DNA from: Chryseobacterium sediminis
Lineage (GTDB): Bacteria > Bacteroidota > Bacteroidia > Flavobacteriales > Weeksellaceae
Length of the DNA: 64,000 nucleotides
Assembly: GCF_008386505.1 (NCBI RefSeq)
Contig: NZ_VUNZ01000001.1
Coordinates: 1,605,937-1,669,936, forward strand
Reading direction: 5' to 3'
Part shown: piece after piece, positions 8,644 to 17,382 of the stretch
Layout: each line of letters starts with the position of its first letter
Numbering within the stretch: the stretch's first letter is position 1
Position numbers and translations under genes: made by a program
The notes under the pieces: generated by a model
The model's database searches: none
Seen by the model: only the letters and a program-made list of their open reading frames with translations
What the model was told of the DNA's origin: nothing

Positions 8644-11600
8644 CTAATAAAAAATATAATTATAATCCTTTATCAATTTTAAGGTTTCAGGTAAATTAAA
8701 TGCTTTTGATTTGTGATTGTAAATAATGTCTTGTAGATCTTTCTCTAATTGACTAAGATAAAATAAATCTCCGTTAAGCTGCTTGATTTCTTTTGTATTA
8801 ATATTTTTTATTATAGTGAAAATCTCTTCACAAGTTTCTAAATCATTTTTTTGACATATATTGAGGATAACTTCATATGCAATTCTGAGAGGGGAAAAAT
8901 TACTGTTTAATTTGATAATTTCTTTTTTTGTCATTGCTAATTCAAGAATTTTTACCAAGTCACTAATTGAGTTTTTATTTGAGAAGTTTTGCCAATTTGA
9001 ATTTTTAAAACTTTTTTCAATTTCTTGATATGGAAAAATAGTATTTTCAAGAATTATAAGTAGCATTTTGAAGCCATACTCGGAATTACAATTTATCAAT
9101 AGTTTTATTAAGGACGACTCCATAATTATTTGATTATCGATCAAGTAATTATAATTCTTTCGAATATAGGTCTCAGCATAATCTGAATTTTCATATCTAA
9201 TTAGCATACTTAAAATATCTTCTAAAAAGTTACCATCTTTAGTACCTATTTTTTTAATATTGATAATTTCATTTACAAATTTGATATCTTTAAAATATAA
9301 TAACTCAATCAATTTTTGTGGATAATAATAATTATTGTTACTCAAGGAATGAATAATTTTGGCTTTTATATCAATTATAACTTTATCAAGATTCTTTTTG
9401 GAATTAACTAAGTGCTTCAAATAAATATAGATATTTGTTAAATCATTTTCATGATTAATATTTTGAATAATTCTTACATTTACTTTTTCCATATCAAAGT
9501 TTTCAGGAAAAAAATTTAAGCTTAATTTTTGTCTGACATTTAAACTTATCATTTCTAATAAAAATTCTTCCTTAATATTGAATTTAAAATATCTTTGAAA
9601 TAGATATAGCAAGTCGAATAATAAAAAATCTCTATTACCTGAAGTTTTCCCTATACATTTAGATATTTTCTCACCATATATTTCTTTTAGTTTTTCTAAT
9701 TTATTTTTACACCATATTTCAATTACTAATTTTTGCTCATTTGTTAATAGAACACTGGTATCATTTCTTTTTGGTAAAAAGTTTTCAACAGCTCTCATTA
9801 TCTCAAGTTCATAATTGAGAATAAGCTTTGGTATCTCTGAATCTTTTACTGCTTTACCATTCTTTTTACTTAATATAAAATCTTTTAATATTTGTATAGA
9901 ATTTCTTGTGATATTTTTATAAATATTATAATCTGTAGAGTACTTTTTATAAAAATCATTCCAGTCTGTTATTAAAAACTGCTTCTTTTTACTGAAATGA
10001 AATATTGATAATATTTCATCTCGCAAAGCTTCAAAATTTAATAAGATGTCAAACTCTCTTTGTCTTTCAACTAAATAAAACTCGGTTCTAATTTCGTATT
10101 CATTTACTGTCAGTTTTTCGTTAAATTTATAGCCTAAAGTTGATTCTATATAATTTTCAAAAAGTGAACTCAAATGAAAATCATTATCACGAATCGAATT
10201 ACGAAACTTTATGAGAAATTCCTCCTTAACATTACCCTCTTTATAAACTTCTAAAATTTCGCAAAATAATTCTTCTTTTAAAATCTTTGACAAAAAAAAG
10301 ATAATATAGTAGTTCTCTAATGAATTATTATGTAATACCTTCTTAAAAACGGGAATATTAAGGTCGCAAGCTATTGTTATCTCAATTAATAAATTATCTG
10401 CATAAAAAGATATTTTATCATTAATAACAGATTGTGAGATTATTTCGACAAGTTCACTGTATATTTCTTTTTTATTACCATATTTTTGATTTAAATGGTC
10501 CAAAAATTCACTTGTATCATAATCTTTACTATCAACAATATCATAATTCTTAATTAAATAAGTGTAAATAATTATTAATGAGTTAGAATTTTCAATTTGT
10601 TTTAATAATTCAAAAACGTAATGCTTCAATGTAGAGGCATGTTTATAGCTTACAACTTCATATTCTTCCCTTATAGAAATGTCTAAAGCATTGAGAATAT
10701 ACTTAAGATTTTTCTCGATTAATTCTTCGGGCATTGTTTTTAATAATTCAAGAATGACATCTTTATCATTCTCTAGCTGGAGCTTTTTAAATATTATTGA
10801 ATAAAAGACAGATGTAGAAGTAAATGTGGGGTTTTTGAATAGTTTTAAAATGTTTTGTAAAAACAGAATGTTCCTTTCTTTACTAGATTGAAATTCAGAA
10901 ACTAATTCTAATATTGTATTTCCAATTATATTTATTTGTTCCGCTGAGAAGCTCATGTACGATAAAAGCTCTATAGCTGTGATTCTTGCTCTTGAATGGT
11001 GTGATTTATTTGTTATTTGAGAAATTAAATAATCTACACTACTTTCTGTATTAGAAAATCTTGCAATTTCAGATATTCCTTCCAACCACAAAGTTTTTTC
11101 TATACAAATTTCTGTAAATCTCTTAACCAAACATTTTGTACGAATATCTGGATCAATTCTGTCAGAATCTACTTGAAAAATCAATTCTAAATCATTTTCA
11201 ATTATCCAGTTTACTAGTCTTTCATAATCTTTTTTTTCCAATTCTAAGTTTAATAAAAATGATACAACATTATACCAAGTTGGATGAACTTTAAGAGTGT
11301 CAGAATCAATTTGTATGAAATCTATTATTTGTTCAAAATCTAATTGTGATAAAGTCTTTGCAACAAAATATTCTTGTATGTTTTTATACTCAAAGCTCCA
11401 TGTTTCATCAAGATTTTGTTGAAGAAAAGAGTTCTTTGATAAATCTATTTTTTTTTCACATAATCCAAAAGATTCACTTGTTGAGATAAAGGATTTTTGC
11501 ATCGCTTCCATTGACAATGCAATTTTTTTAGAACACTCTAAAATTTCTGCTTTACTAAATGAACTGTCATTTAAATATTTAATTTTTTCATCATCATCCA

Positions 11601-12873
11601 ATCTGTTTTTCACATATGTTTCTAAAAGTTTTGACTTATTTAATAAAATTCCACGTGTATTATAATAATGTTGTCCAAGTAATTCTAAATAAAAAGGAGT
11701 TTGTAGTATATCTCTGAATTTCCAATAACTAAATCTTTCATCTTGTGTTACATCAAGGCTATACTTATTATATAGAAAATTAACAGCCATATTCTCAGGA
11801 ACTTCATTAATAAAACATATGTCAAAACCATCGATGCTTTTTATATGATTATTGTAAATATTCGTTCTACAACTAACAACAAACTTAATTTGATTTGACT
11901 CAATAACATGTTGATTATCATAAATAAACGCTCTTAATTTAACAGCGAAATTTGTAATGTCATGAATTTCATCAATCCCATCTAAGATAATGATAAGGTT
12001 TGAGATATTTTTATAATTCTCGGGAAGTAAGTCTGTAAAATTTGTTCCAGATGAAAAGTTTTTTAGGATGCGAAATCTTGGAATTTTATTATTAGTATCT
12101 CTATTTTCCCATAGTTCTATGGCAAAGTTTTTTAATTCATGACTTTTGCCACTTCCTGGGTTTCCAAGCACAGCAACCCCAAACCTTGATTTATTTAATT
12201 GCTCCTCTAACTTGATTTCATAATCAGGATTATCAAAAACAAATCTTTCTCTTTCTTGATATTTTCTAAAAGAACGAGAAATGTAAAATTGATCTTTCTT
12301 CAAGTCATCAATAAATAAATTTCTATCTTCTTCTTCAATTATAGTTTTTTGTAGATTTTTATCAGAAAAAATTAGTTTTTTGAACTTTTGTAAAAGTTTT
12401 GTTCTGTTTTCAATTGAAATTTCTTCGATATCCTCTTTGTAAACTTTTTTGTATAGATTAGGGTATAATGAAAAATACTCTTTAATGTATGATTCAGGTG
12501 TTAGAAATTCAACTGGGCATTCATCACCTAATATTTCATAAAAACTCTCCAATTTCGAATCTTCATTTGTATTTGAAAAATTTTTATGAGGTGAAATGAA
12601 AAGAAGCAAATCAATTTTTTTATGTGTTGAAACAATATGTGGAATTTTTTCAATAGCCATAGAATAATTAAGAACAGTAGAATAGTCTTTGCACTCAGAA
12701 TAAATAGTATAAGTTTTAAATTTCCTATCAACTATTTCCACAAGATTATCAAATCCATCTTGAGAACCTGTTTTTTGTATTCTTTTTCTTACAACTTCAT
12801 AATCTAATTCCTGAAAGATTTTCTCAAGAAAATCAAGTGCAATTACTTCAAAGTCGCCACCTTTCTTTGCCAT
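8644..12873 (-). CDS. Nuclease-NACHT STAND NTPase, predicted anti-phage defence protein
   Basis: A 1409-aa protein from the ATG at 12873. Residues 1-130 form a PD-(D/E)xK-type nuclease domain (GFDNLVEI, then SECK with Glu60-x-Lys62). Residues ~225-420 are a NACHT-type P-loop NTPase with Walker A GNPGSGKS (237-244), Walker B LIIILDGIDE (293-302) and the sensor-like FVVSCRTN. The remaining ~900 residues are helical repeats, the usual target-sensing part of STAND proteins. Avs and bNACHT systems share this architecture: recognition of a phage protein triggers oligomerisation and DNA cleavage. A TTG at 12894 extends the frame but lies inside the promoter -7 box, so I reject it. It is a single-gene unit, very AT-rich, typical of island cargo. 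Confidence 0.88.
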   Translation of the reverse strand: MAKKGGDFEVIALDFLEKIFQELDYEVVRKRIQKTGSQDGFDNLVEIVDRKFKTYTIYSECKDYSTVLNYSMAIEKIPHIVSTHKKIDLLLFISPHKNFSNTNEDSKLESFYEILGDECPVEFLTPESYIKEYFSLYPNLYKKVYKEDIEEISIENRTKLLQKFKKLIFSDKNLQKTIIEEEDRNLFIDDLKKDQFYISRSFRKYQERERFVFDNPDYEIKLEEQLNKSRFGVAVLGNPGSGKSHELKNFAIELWENRDTNNKIPRFRILKNFSSGTNFTDLLPENYKNISNLIIILDGIDEIHDITNFAVKLRAFIYDNQHVIESNQIKFVVSCRTNIYNNHIKSIDGFDICFINEVPENMAVNFLYNKYSLDVTQDERFSYWKFRDILQTPFYLELLGQHYYNTRGILLNKSKLLETYVKNRLDDDEKIKYLNDSSFSKAEILECSKKIALSMEAMQKSFISTSESFGLCEKKIDLSKNSFLQQNLDETWSFEYKNIQEYFVAKTLSQLDFEQIIDFIQIDSDTLKVHPTWYNVVSFLLNLELEKKDYERLVNWIIENDLELIFQVDSDRIDPDIRTKCLVKRFTEICIEKTLWLEGISEIARFSNTESSVDYLISQITNKSHHSRARITAIELLSYMSFSAEQINIIGNTILELVSEFQSSKERNILFLQNILKLFKNPTFTSTSVFYSIIFKKLQLENDKDVILELLKTMPEELIEKNLKYILNALDISIREEYEVVSYKHASTLKHYVFELLKQIENSNSLIIIYTYLIKNYDIVDSKDYDTSEFLDHLNQKYGNKKEIYSELVEIISQSVINDKISFYADNLLIEITIACDLNIPVFKKVLHNNSLENYYIIFFLSKILKEELFCEILEVYKEGNVKEEFLIKFRNSIRDNDFHLSSLFENYIESTLGYKFNEKLTVNEYEIRTEFYLVERQREFDILLNFEALRDEILSIFHFSKKKQFLITDWNDFYKKYSTDYNIYKNITRNSIQILKDFILSKKNGKAVKDSEIPKLILNYELEIMRAVENFLPKRNDTSVLLTNEQKLVIEIWCKNKLEKLKEIYGEKISKCIGKTSGNRDFLLFDLLYLFQRYFKFNIKEEFLLEMISLNVRQKLSLNFFPENFDMEKVNVRIIQNINHENDLTNIYIYLKHLVNSKKNLDKVIIDIKAKIIHSLSNNNYYYPQKLIELLYFKDIKFVNEIINIKKIGTKDGNFLEDILSMLIRYENSDYAETYIRKNYNYLIDNQIIMESSLIKLLINCNSEYGFKMLLIILENTIFPYQEIEKSFKNSNWQNFSNKNSISDLVKILELAMTKKEIIKLNSNFSPLRIAYEVILNICQKNDLETCEEIFTIIKNINTKEIKQLNGDLFYLSQLEKDLQDIIYNHKSKAFNLPETLKLIKDYNYIFY

Positions 12874-12891
12874 ATTATTTTTCAATATTTT

Positions 12892-12899
12892 CAAATATA
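12892..12899 (-). promoter_or_regulatory. -7 box of the NACHT gene
   Basis: TATATTTG on the minus strand lies 19 bp upstream of the ATG at 12873 and fits TAnnTTTG. No well-spaced -33 TTG is present, so this is a weaker call. Confidence 0.45.
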
Positions 12900-13476
12900 A
12901 TTAATATTTGGCAATAGAGAAGGTACCTAAGCAAAAGCACCCCGTTATAAGTTAAGTTTTTGGTAGTACCCCCTATATACTGAAGGTCAGACAAAAGTTT
13001 TCGAAAATGTTGAGAGCTTATTTCTTTTTTTGATTTTTTTTCAATATGCTTAAAATGTGAATGAAAGTAGACGTCACCCACTTATTTTATAAATAACTAC
13101 TGATGTTAATGTATAGTAATAAGGGAATAAGAAGTACTTTTCTTTGTATAGTAGTCAATCAATAGCTTTATTATTCTATATATTTAAAATGGTATCAAGT
13201 TATTTTGAATGTTCATTTTTCAAAATAATAAATTCCCACAATTGTTAATTGTATAGGCAATGGAGAAAAAATACTCAATTTGAAAATGCCAAAATTTATT
13301 TCTTTATAATATCTATATGAATATCTTTATAACTTGAGACTCGGCAGAATTTTGATGAAAATTTAAAAATTTCAAATCATTTGATTCTATATTGTTACTA
13401 TTTATAGTAATCAATTGATATTCAGTTTTAACTATTTTTGTATCGGAAAATAACCTAGCATAGCACTATAATAAAG
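12900..13476. other. Gene-free AT-rich intergenic region
   Basis: About 580 bp with no convincing gene. A 68-codon minus-strand frame (12875-13081) overlaps the NACHT promoter and has no family features. The sequence may contain the island boundary, since normal chromosomal genes begin just to the right, but I could not find attachment repeats. Confidence 0.4.
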
Positions 13477-13511
13477 AAAACCCTTAAATGTTATATTTAA
13501 GGGTTTTTTTT
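13477..13511 (+). terminator. Hairpin terminator before tetR
   Basis: The 13-bp perfect stem AAAACCCTTAAAT / ATTTAAGGGTTTT is followed by eight Ts. No gene within 550 bp upstream on the plus strand explains it, so it may end an unrecognised RNA or a transcript of a neighbour lost when the island inserted. Confidence 0.75.
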
Positions 13512-13574
13512 CATGCACACTCCAATAAATCACAGAATTTTTAAATAAAAATACCGATTTGAATAATTAAAAAA

Positions 13575-13611
13575 CAAATGTCTCAATTTCGAGACATTTG
13601 TCGTATATTTG
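13575..13611 (+). promoter_or_regulatory. Promoter and probable TetR operator
   Basis: CAAATGTCTC (13575-13584) and GAGACATTTG (13591-13600) form a perfect 10-bp inverted repeat with a 6-nt centre. It directly abuts the -7 box TATATTTG (13604-13611), 14 bp before the tetR ATG. Position and symmetry suit autorepression by the TetR protein encoded downstream. Confidence 0.65.
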
Positions 13612-13624
13612 AGGTGATAAAACA

Positions 13625-14185
13625 ATGAATACACAACAAAAAATTATCAATACCGCCATATCAGTCTTCAATGAGGATTTTTCGGCAACATTTGAAGAAA
13701 TCGCGGTACGTTGTAACCTTAACCGCAGGACATTGCATCGGTATTTTAAAAACCGAAACGAACTATTAGAAGCTTGCAATGCAAATATGATGAAGGCCTG
13801 GGAAGAAGCGGCCATAAATGCTTTCAACAGCTCTACCAATCCTTTGATACAATTGGAAAACTTATTATATGCCGGCATTGACAGCGGAACAAAGTATGCC
13901 TTTTTAATTAAACTCAACGAAGTAGAGCCTGCTTATACAACCAAAATAAGTAAGGATTATTTAAAAACAAGAAATGATATATTCAGTGCAATAATAATTC
14001 TACAAAAAGAACAATTGATAGACAACGAGCTACCATTAGCGTGGATAAGAATACTCTTTACCAGCACAATCACAGCAACTATCACAGCATACAGATCGGG
14101 AGATATCGCTGCTAATGAAGTAAAAAAATTAGCCTGGAACTCATTCAGTAGAAGCATAGGTTTAGTAGTAAATAAACAAAAATGA
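13625..14185 (+). CDS. TetR-family transcriptional regulator
   Basis: A 186-aa protein. The N-terminal HTH is clear: TAISVFNEDFSATFEEIAVRC then NLNRRTLHRYFKNRNELLEAC, followed by a helical ligand-binding domain. It acts as a dimer that leaves DNA on ligand binding. The gene overlaps the esterase gene by 4 bp (ATGA), so regulator and enzyme are one operon. The inverted repeat on its own promoter is the likely operator. The effector is unknown, possibly a substrate or product of the esterase. Confidence 0.92.
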   Translation: MNTQQKIINTAISVFNEDFSATFEEIAVRCNLNRRTLHRYFKNRNELLEACNANMMKAWEEAAINAFNSSTNPLIQLENLLYAGIDSGTKYAFLIKLNEVEPAYTTKISKDYLKTRNDIFSAIIILQKEQLIDNELPLAWIRILFTSTITATITAYRSGDIAANEVKKLAWNSFSRSIGLVVNKQK

Positions 14186-15030
14186 TACAATCTTTCTTAA
14201 TGATAGGCCAATCCAATATGGCCGGACGCGGTTATGCAAAAGAGGTTCCGCTTATTTTTGATGAACATATTAAAATGTTGAGAAACGGCCTATGGCAGAT
14301 CATGTCAGAACCCATTAATTTTGACCGTCCCAGCGCGGGTGTGGGGCTCGCTTCATCATTTGCAGCTTCCTGGAGACAGGATCATCAACAAGATGAAATC
14401 GGATTGATTCCATGTGCTGATGGAGGAACAAGTCTTGATGACTGGGCTATAGAGAATGTCTTGTTTGAGAATGCCATTTCACAAGCCAGGCTTGCCCAGC
14501 GAACAAGTGAAATTAAAGGAATCTTATGGCATCAGGGTGAAAGTGACTGTTCTCCTGAAAAGGCAGACCAATATCAGGAAAAATTTTCCAGGATTATTGA
14601 TACTTTACGTAAGGAACTCAGTATTTCTGAGGTCCCACTTATCATTGGAGGATTAGGAGACTATTTACCCACCGGAATATTTGGCCAGTATTTCACACAT
14701 TATTCTTTGATCAACCGCGAACTTGAGGAGTTTGCACAATCTCATGAAAACTGTTATTTTGTTTCCGTAAAAGGACTTACAGCTAATTCTGATGGCATTC
14801 ATTTCAATGCACATTCACAAAGATTATTAGGAATCAGGTATTATTGTGCGTATCGGGGTCTAAAACATCTTCTGAACCCCAATATTGATGAAAATGACAT
14901 TTTGAACGAAATCTACAATCGTTCTTATACCAAGACAGAAAAACTCAAGCTGCTGGAACACGAATTTGCACTTGGGAATATTGAAGGCAAGGATTATTTA
15001 ATGCAACTAAAAGCTATAGGTCAAGAGTAA
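14182..15030 (+). CDS. SGNH-type sialate O-acetylesterase-like hydrolase
   Basis: A 282-aa protein of the sialate O-acetylesterase/acetylxylan-esterase (DUF303) type. Block I is GQSNMAGRG with the nucleophile Ser at about residue 11, the HQGESD block is near residue 114, and the catalytic Asp-x-x-His is in SDGIHFN near 200. There is no signal peptide, so it is probably cytoplasmic. The extra ~50 C-terminal residues are helical. It is coupled to tetR, which suggests induction by an acylated substrate or xenobiotic. The substrate is unknown. Confidence 0.88.
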   Translation: MIQSFLMIGQSNMAGRGYAKEVPLIFDEHIKMLRNGLWQIMSEPINFDRPSAGVGLASSFAASWRQDHQQDEIGLIPCADGGTSLDDWAIENVLFENAISQARLAQRTSEIKGILWHQGESDCSPEKADQYQEKFSRIIDTLRKELSISEVPLIIGGLGDYLPTGIFGQYFTHYSLINRELEEFAQSHENCYFVSVKGLTANSDGIHFNAHSQRLLGIRYYCAYRGLKHLLNPNIDENDILNEIYNRSYTKTEKLKLLEHEFALGNIEGKDYLMQLKAIGQE

Positions 15031-15067
15031 AAGAATACGTTAATTATTATTTTCAGCATGTAATATA

Positions 15068-15766
15068 TCAGCAAATCAATAACAGCCGATATTCACCATC
15101 ATTTTCTACAGGAGCCCTGTGAACACATGGCAATGCTTTTTGTTCGGGATGATCCACAGCGATTCTCCAAAGATGGCCCACCTGTAAGTTTACTGGTTGA
15201 GCATTGGGTTTCGGCTGATAGTGAAGATCAAAGAAATATTCTTTGAGGAAATCTTCAAATTCTTCTTCGGGGCCGTCATGTAGCTTTTTGAGCTGTTCCC
15301 GGATTTCAGGAATTAAAATTTTCTGTTCCACCTGATCATTGGGAATAATATCACTTGCTGTCCCATGATAGGTACATAAAAAAGTATCCGTCCCGATGGG
15401 TGAGCGGTCTACATGATACGAATATACATCTGTGGAAATAAAACCAAGTTCTTCATCCCGTTCATAACATTTAAGCAAATTAAGAACAGGAGATGCTCCA
15501 AAATCAGTCAATAACTGTAAATCATTTAAGATCATTTTTCTTGCTGTATCTCCTTCTTCTGATAATTGTAAGGCTAAAAGATCTTGAGCAGAAACTACTG
15601 TTATATCATCTTTCAACTGAAGTTGAGAAACAACTTCTTTAAAATCTCCAACTAAACTCCGATGCCAGCAAATTGCATTCATCGTTCCTTGAAAATGGGT
15701 GTTGACAAGTTCTGAGAATGAAGATATCACCTCTACCTGCTGATTATCAGAAAATATATTGCTCAT
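15068..15766 (-). CDS. DUF1826-like domain protein
   Basis: A 232-aa cytoplasmic protein. Blocks SYHVDRSPIGTDTFLCTYHGTASDII and, at the C-terminus, VHRAPVENDGEYRLLL resemble the DUF1826 family (HVD ... LCTY.G ... HR.P). An NAICWHRSL segment lies near residue 30. The function of the family is unknown; some homologues sit next to zinc-homeostasis GTPases, but no such gene is here. It stands alone, with TATTTTTG on the minus strand at 15811-15804 as a possible -7 box. Confidence 0.65.
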   Translation of the reverse strand: MSNIFSDNQQVEVISSFSELVNTHFQGTMNAICWHRSLVGDFKEVVSQLQLKDDITVVSAQDLLALQLSEEGDTARKMILNDLQLLTDFGASPVLNLLKCYERDEELGFISTDVYSYHVDRSPIGTDTFLCTYHGTASDIIPNDQVEQKILIPEIREQLKKLHDGPEEEFEDFLKEYFFDLHYQPKPNAQPVNLQVGHLWRIAVDHPEQKALPCVHRAPVENDGEYRLLLIC

Positions 15767-15962
15767 GTTTTTGAACCAAGCAGTTTAATGGCTTAGCTGT
15801 CTACAAAAATACGGAATAGGTTATTCAAATCGGCATCACAAAAAAAATCGAATATTCTTTGATATGGAATTTTTATTTTGACATTCTTCTTTTCTAATCA
15901 TATTATATTTATTCCTAACTTAGAAGAAGCTATCTCCCAATGAATTAACACCTACCACCGCT

Positions 15963-16781
15963 ATGCAAATTTCACCTTCCGCCAGCTTAGCCCCTTACAT
16001 AAAAAGCTTTACCGTTGTTACAATTGACAAGGATCTCACGGATGAAGTTTTCTATCCCAGCGGATATATAGATCTTATAATCAATATTTCCGGTGGCGCT
16101 GCAGCTACTATTATTAACGGAAAAAGAAAGGATACTCCTGATATAGAACTCCTGGGACACCTTACCCTTCCCACCCGGCTTACAGTTGCGCAGGGAACTG
16201 TGGTACTGATAGCACGGATTTATCCATATGCCGGTATTTTATTCTTTTCTGATCCTTTGTCGGAATTCACGAACTACGCTACTGATATGTATGATGTAGC
16301 AAAAAGTGAAAGCAGAGATTTGTATGACCGCATTATACAGGCTAACGGTCTCCATACAAAAATCAATATTTTAGAAACCTATTTTCTTCAACAGCTGAAA
16401 AAAAATGAAACCAGGCTAAAGAAAACCAAAATACTTCAGGAACTCAGCCAGCAGTTTTTTATGAATCATCACATATTGGATCTACCTGTAATGGCAAAGG
16501 ATTCAGGGATATCGGAAAGATATATTCAAAAGCTTTATCTTACAAATATGGGCATAAGTCCTTCTTCTTTTGCAGCTGTTATCAGGTTTAACAAAAGCCT
16601 TCAGATGGTTCTCAACACTCCGCAATCACTTACAACCATAGCTTATGACTGCGGGTATTATGATCAGGCACATTTTATCAAAGAGTTTAAAAAATTTACA
16701 GGCATTAGTCCTTCTGCATCCAGACATTCAATGATTAAAAACGATACAGATCTTCAACAGGCTGTCAATATTGGTTTTTGA
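15963..16781 (+). CDS. AraC-family transcriptional regulator
   Basis: A 272-aa protein. The N-terminal ~150 residues form a cupin-like sensor domain of the type seen in Bacteroidota AraC proteins (begins ISPSASLAPYIKSF, contains FYPSGYIDLIINI). The C-terminal AraC DNA-binding pair follows: MAKDSGISERYIQKLYLTNMG, then LTTIAYDCGYYDQAHFIKEFKKFTGISP. It is convergent with the NTF2-like gene, with only 2 bp between the stops. Targets are unknown. Confidence 0.9.
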   Translation: MQISPSASLAPYIKSFTVVTIDKDLTDEVFYPSGYIDLIINISGGAAATIINGKRKDTPDIELLGHLTLPTRLTVAQGTVVLIARIYPYAGILFFSDPLSEFTNYATDMYDVAKSESRDLYDRIIQANGLHTKINILETYFLQQLKKNETRLKKTKILQELSQQFFMNHHILDLPVMAKDSGISERYIQKLYLTNMGISPSSFAAVIRFNKSLQMVLNTPQSLTTIAYDCGYYDQAHFIKEFKKFTGISPSASRHSMIKNDTDLQQAVNIGF

Positions 16782-16783
16782 TT

Positions 16784-17224
16784 TTATTTTGCATGATGAT
16801 TGCTGCTGAACATATCGCGGTGCATCTTCCAGCCTTCTTTTGTATTTTTCCAGATTACGATTACTTTTCCGTCATCCAGCTTTTTACCTTCTAAATCTGT
16901 CATTTCGTAATAACTTTCTTCAGTGACTGATGCTGTACCATCACCATACAGATTCTGAATCGTAAATTTAACACGTACTTTAGGTCCACCCTTAAAGAAA
17001 CTGAGTATCTGTTCTCTTCCGCAGACTGGCACTGCATTGGGTGGAAACAGACAGGCATCATCTGTATATCTTGTTAAAATAGATCCGTCATTTTTGTTAG
17101 CCAGATCGGCATAGATTGCGTTACTGGCTTCAATAGTTTTTCTTACTGTTTCCAAATCTTTAGTCTGAGCATTAGACCATGAGGTAAGCAGTAATAGTGT
17201 GTTTAAAATAAGTAACTTTTTCAT
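16784..17224 (-). CDS. Exported NTF2-like (SnoaL/DUF4440) protein
   Basis: 146 aa from the Met at 17224, chosen because MKKLLILNTLLLLTSWSNAQ is a good signal peptide; the upstream in-frame Met would add a polar MLCKKNK that spoils it. The mature protein has the SnoaL/DUF4440 pattern: RKTIEASNAIYADLANKND, LTRYTDDACLFPPNA, REQILSFFKGG and a final WKMHRDMFSSN. These periplasmic cone-shaped folds bind small hydrophobic ligands or act as isomerase-like enzymes. The exact role is unknown. Confidence 0.82.
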   Translation of the reverse strand: MKKLLILNTLLLLTSWSNAQTKDLETVRKTIEASNAIYADLANKNDGSILTRYTDDACLFPPNAVPVCGREQILSFFKGGPKVRVKFTIQNLYGDGTASVTEESYYEMTDLEGKKLDDGKVIVIWKNTKEGWKMHRDMFSSNHHAK

Positions 17225-17312
17225 TTTATTTTTTTTACAAAGCAACTACTTCCTGCAGGCAAAAAATTGTAAAATAACGAACAAGTTCATTTTTCAACCC
17301 AAAAGTATCCTA

Positions 17313-17349
17313 TAAAAAACAGCATCCTCTTTGGAGAACACTGTTTTAT
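17313..17349 (-). terminator. Terminator of the 621-aa T9SS gene
   Basis: An imperfect hairpin (AAAAAACAG ... CTGTTTTAT arms with inner TCCTC / GGAGA) lies after the minus-strand stop. It resembles the terminator after the next gene (19277-19314). Confidence 0.6.
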
Positions 17350-17382
17350 ATATTAGGTTATTAATTTTCAGTTTTGTTTTTT

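Noticed and set aside
12874..12894. TTG start extending the NACHT protein by seven residues
   Set aside because: The TTG lies inside the TATATTTG -7 box, so it would precede the transcript start; the ATG at 12873 is preferred.
12875..13081. 68-codon minus-strand frame upstream of the NACHT gene
   Set aside because: It overlaps the probable promoter of the NACHT gene, has no domain or signal features and no good start context.
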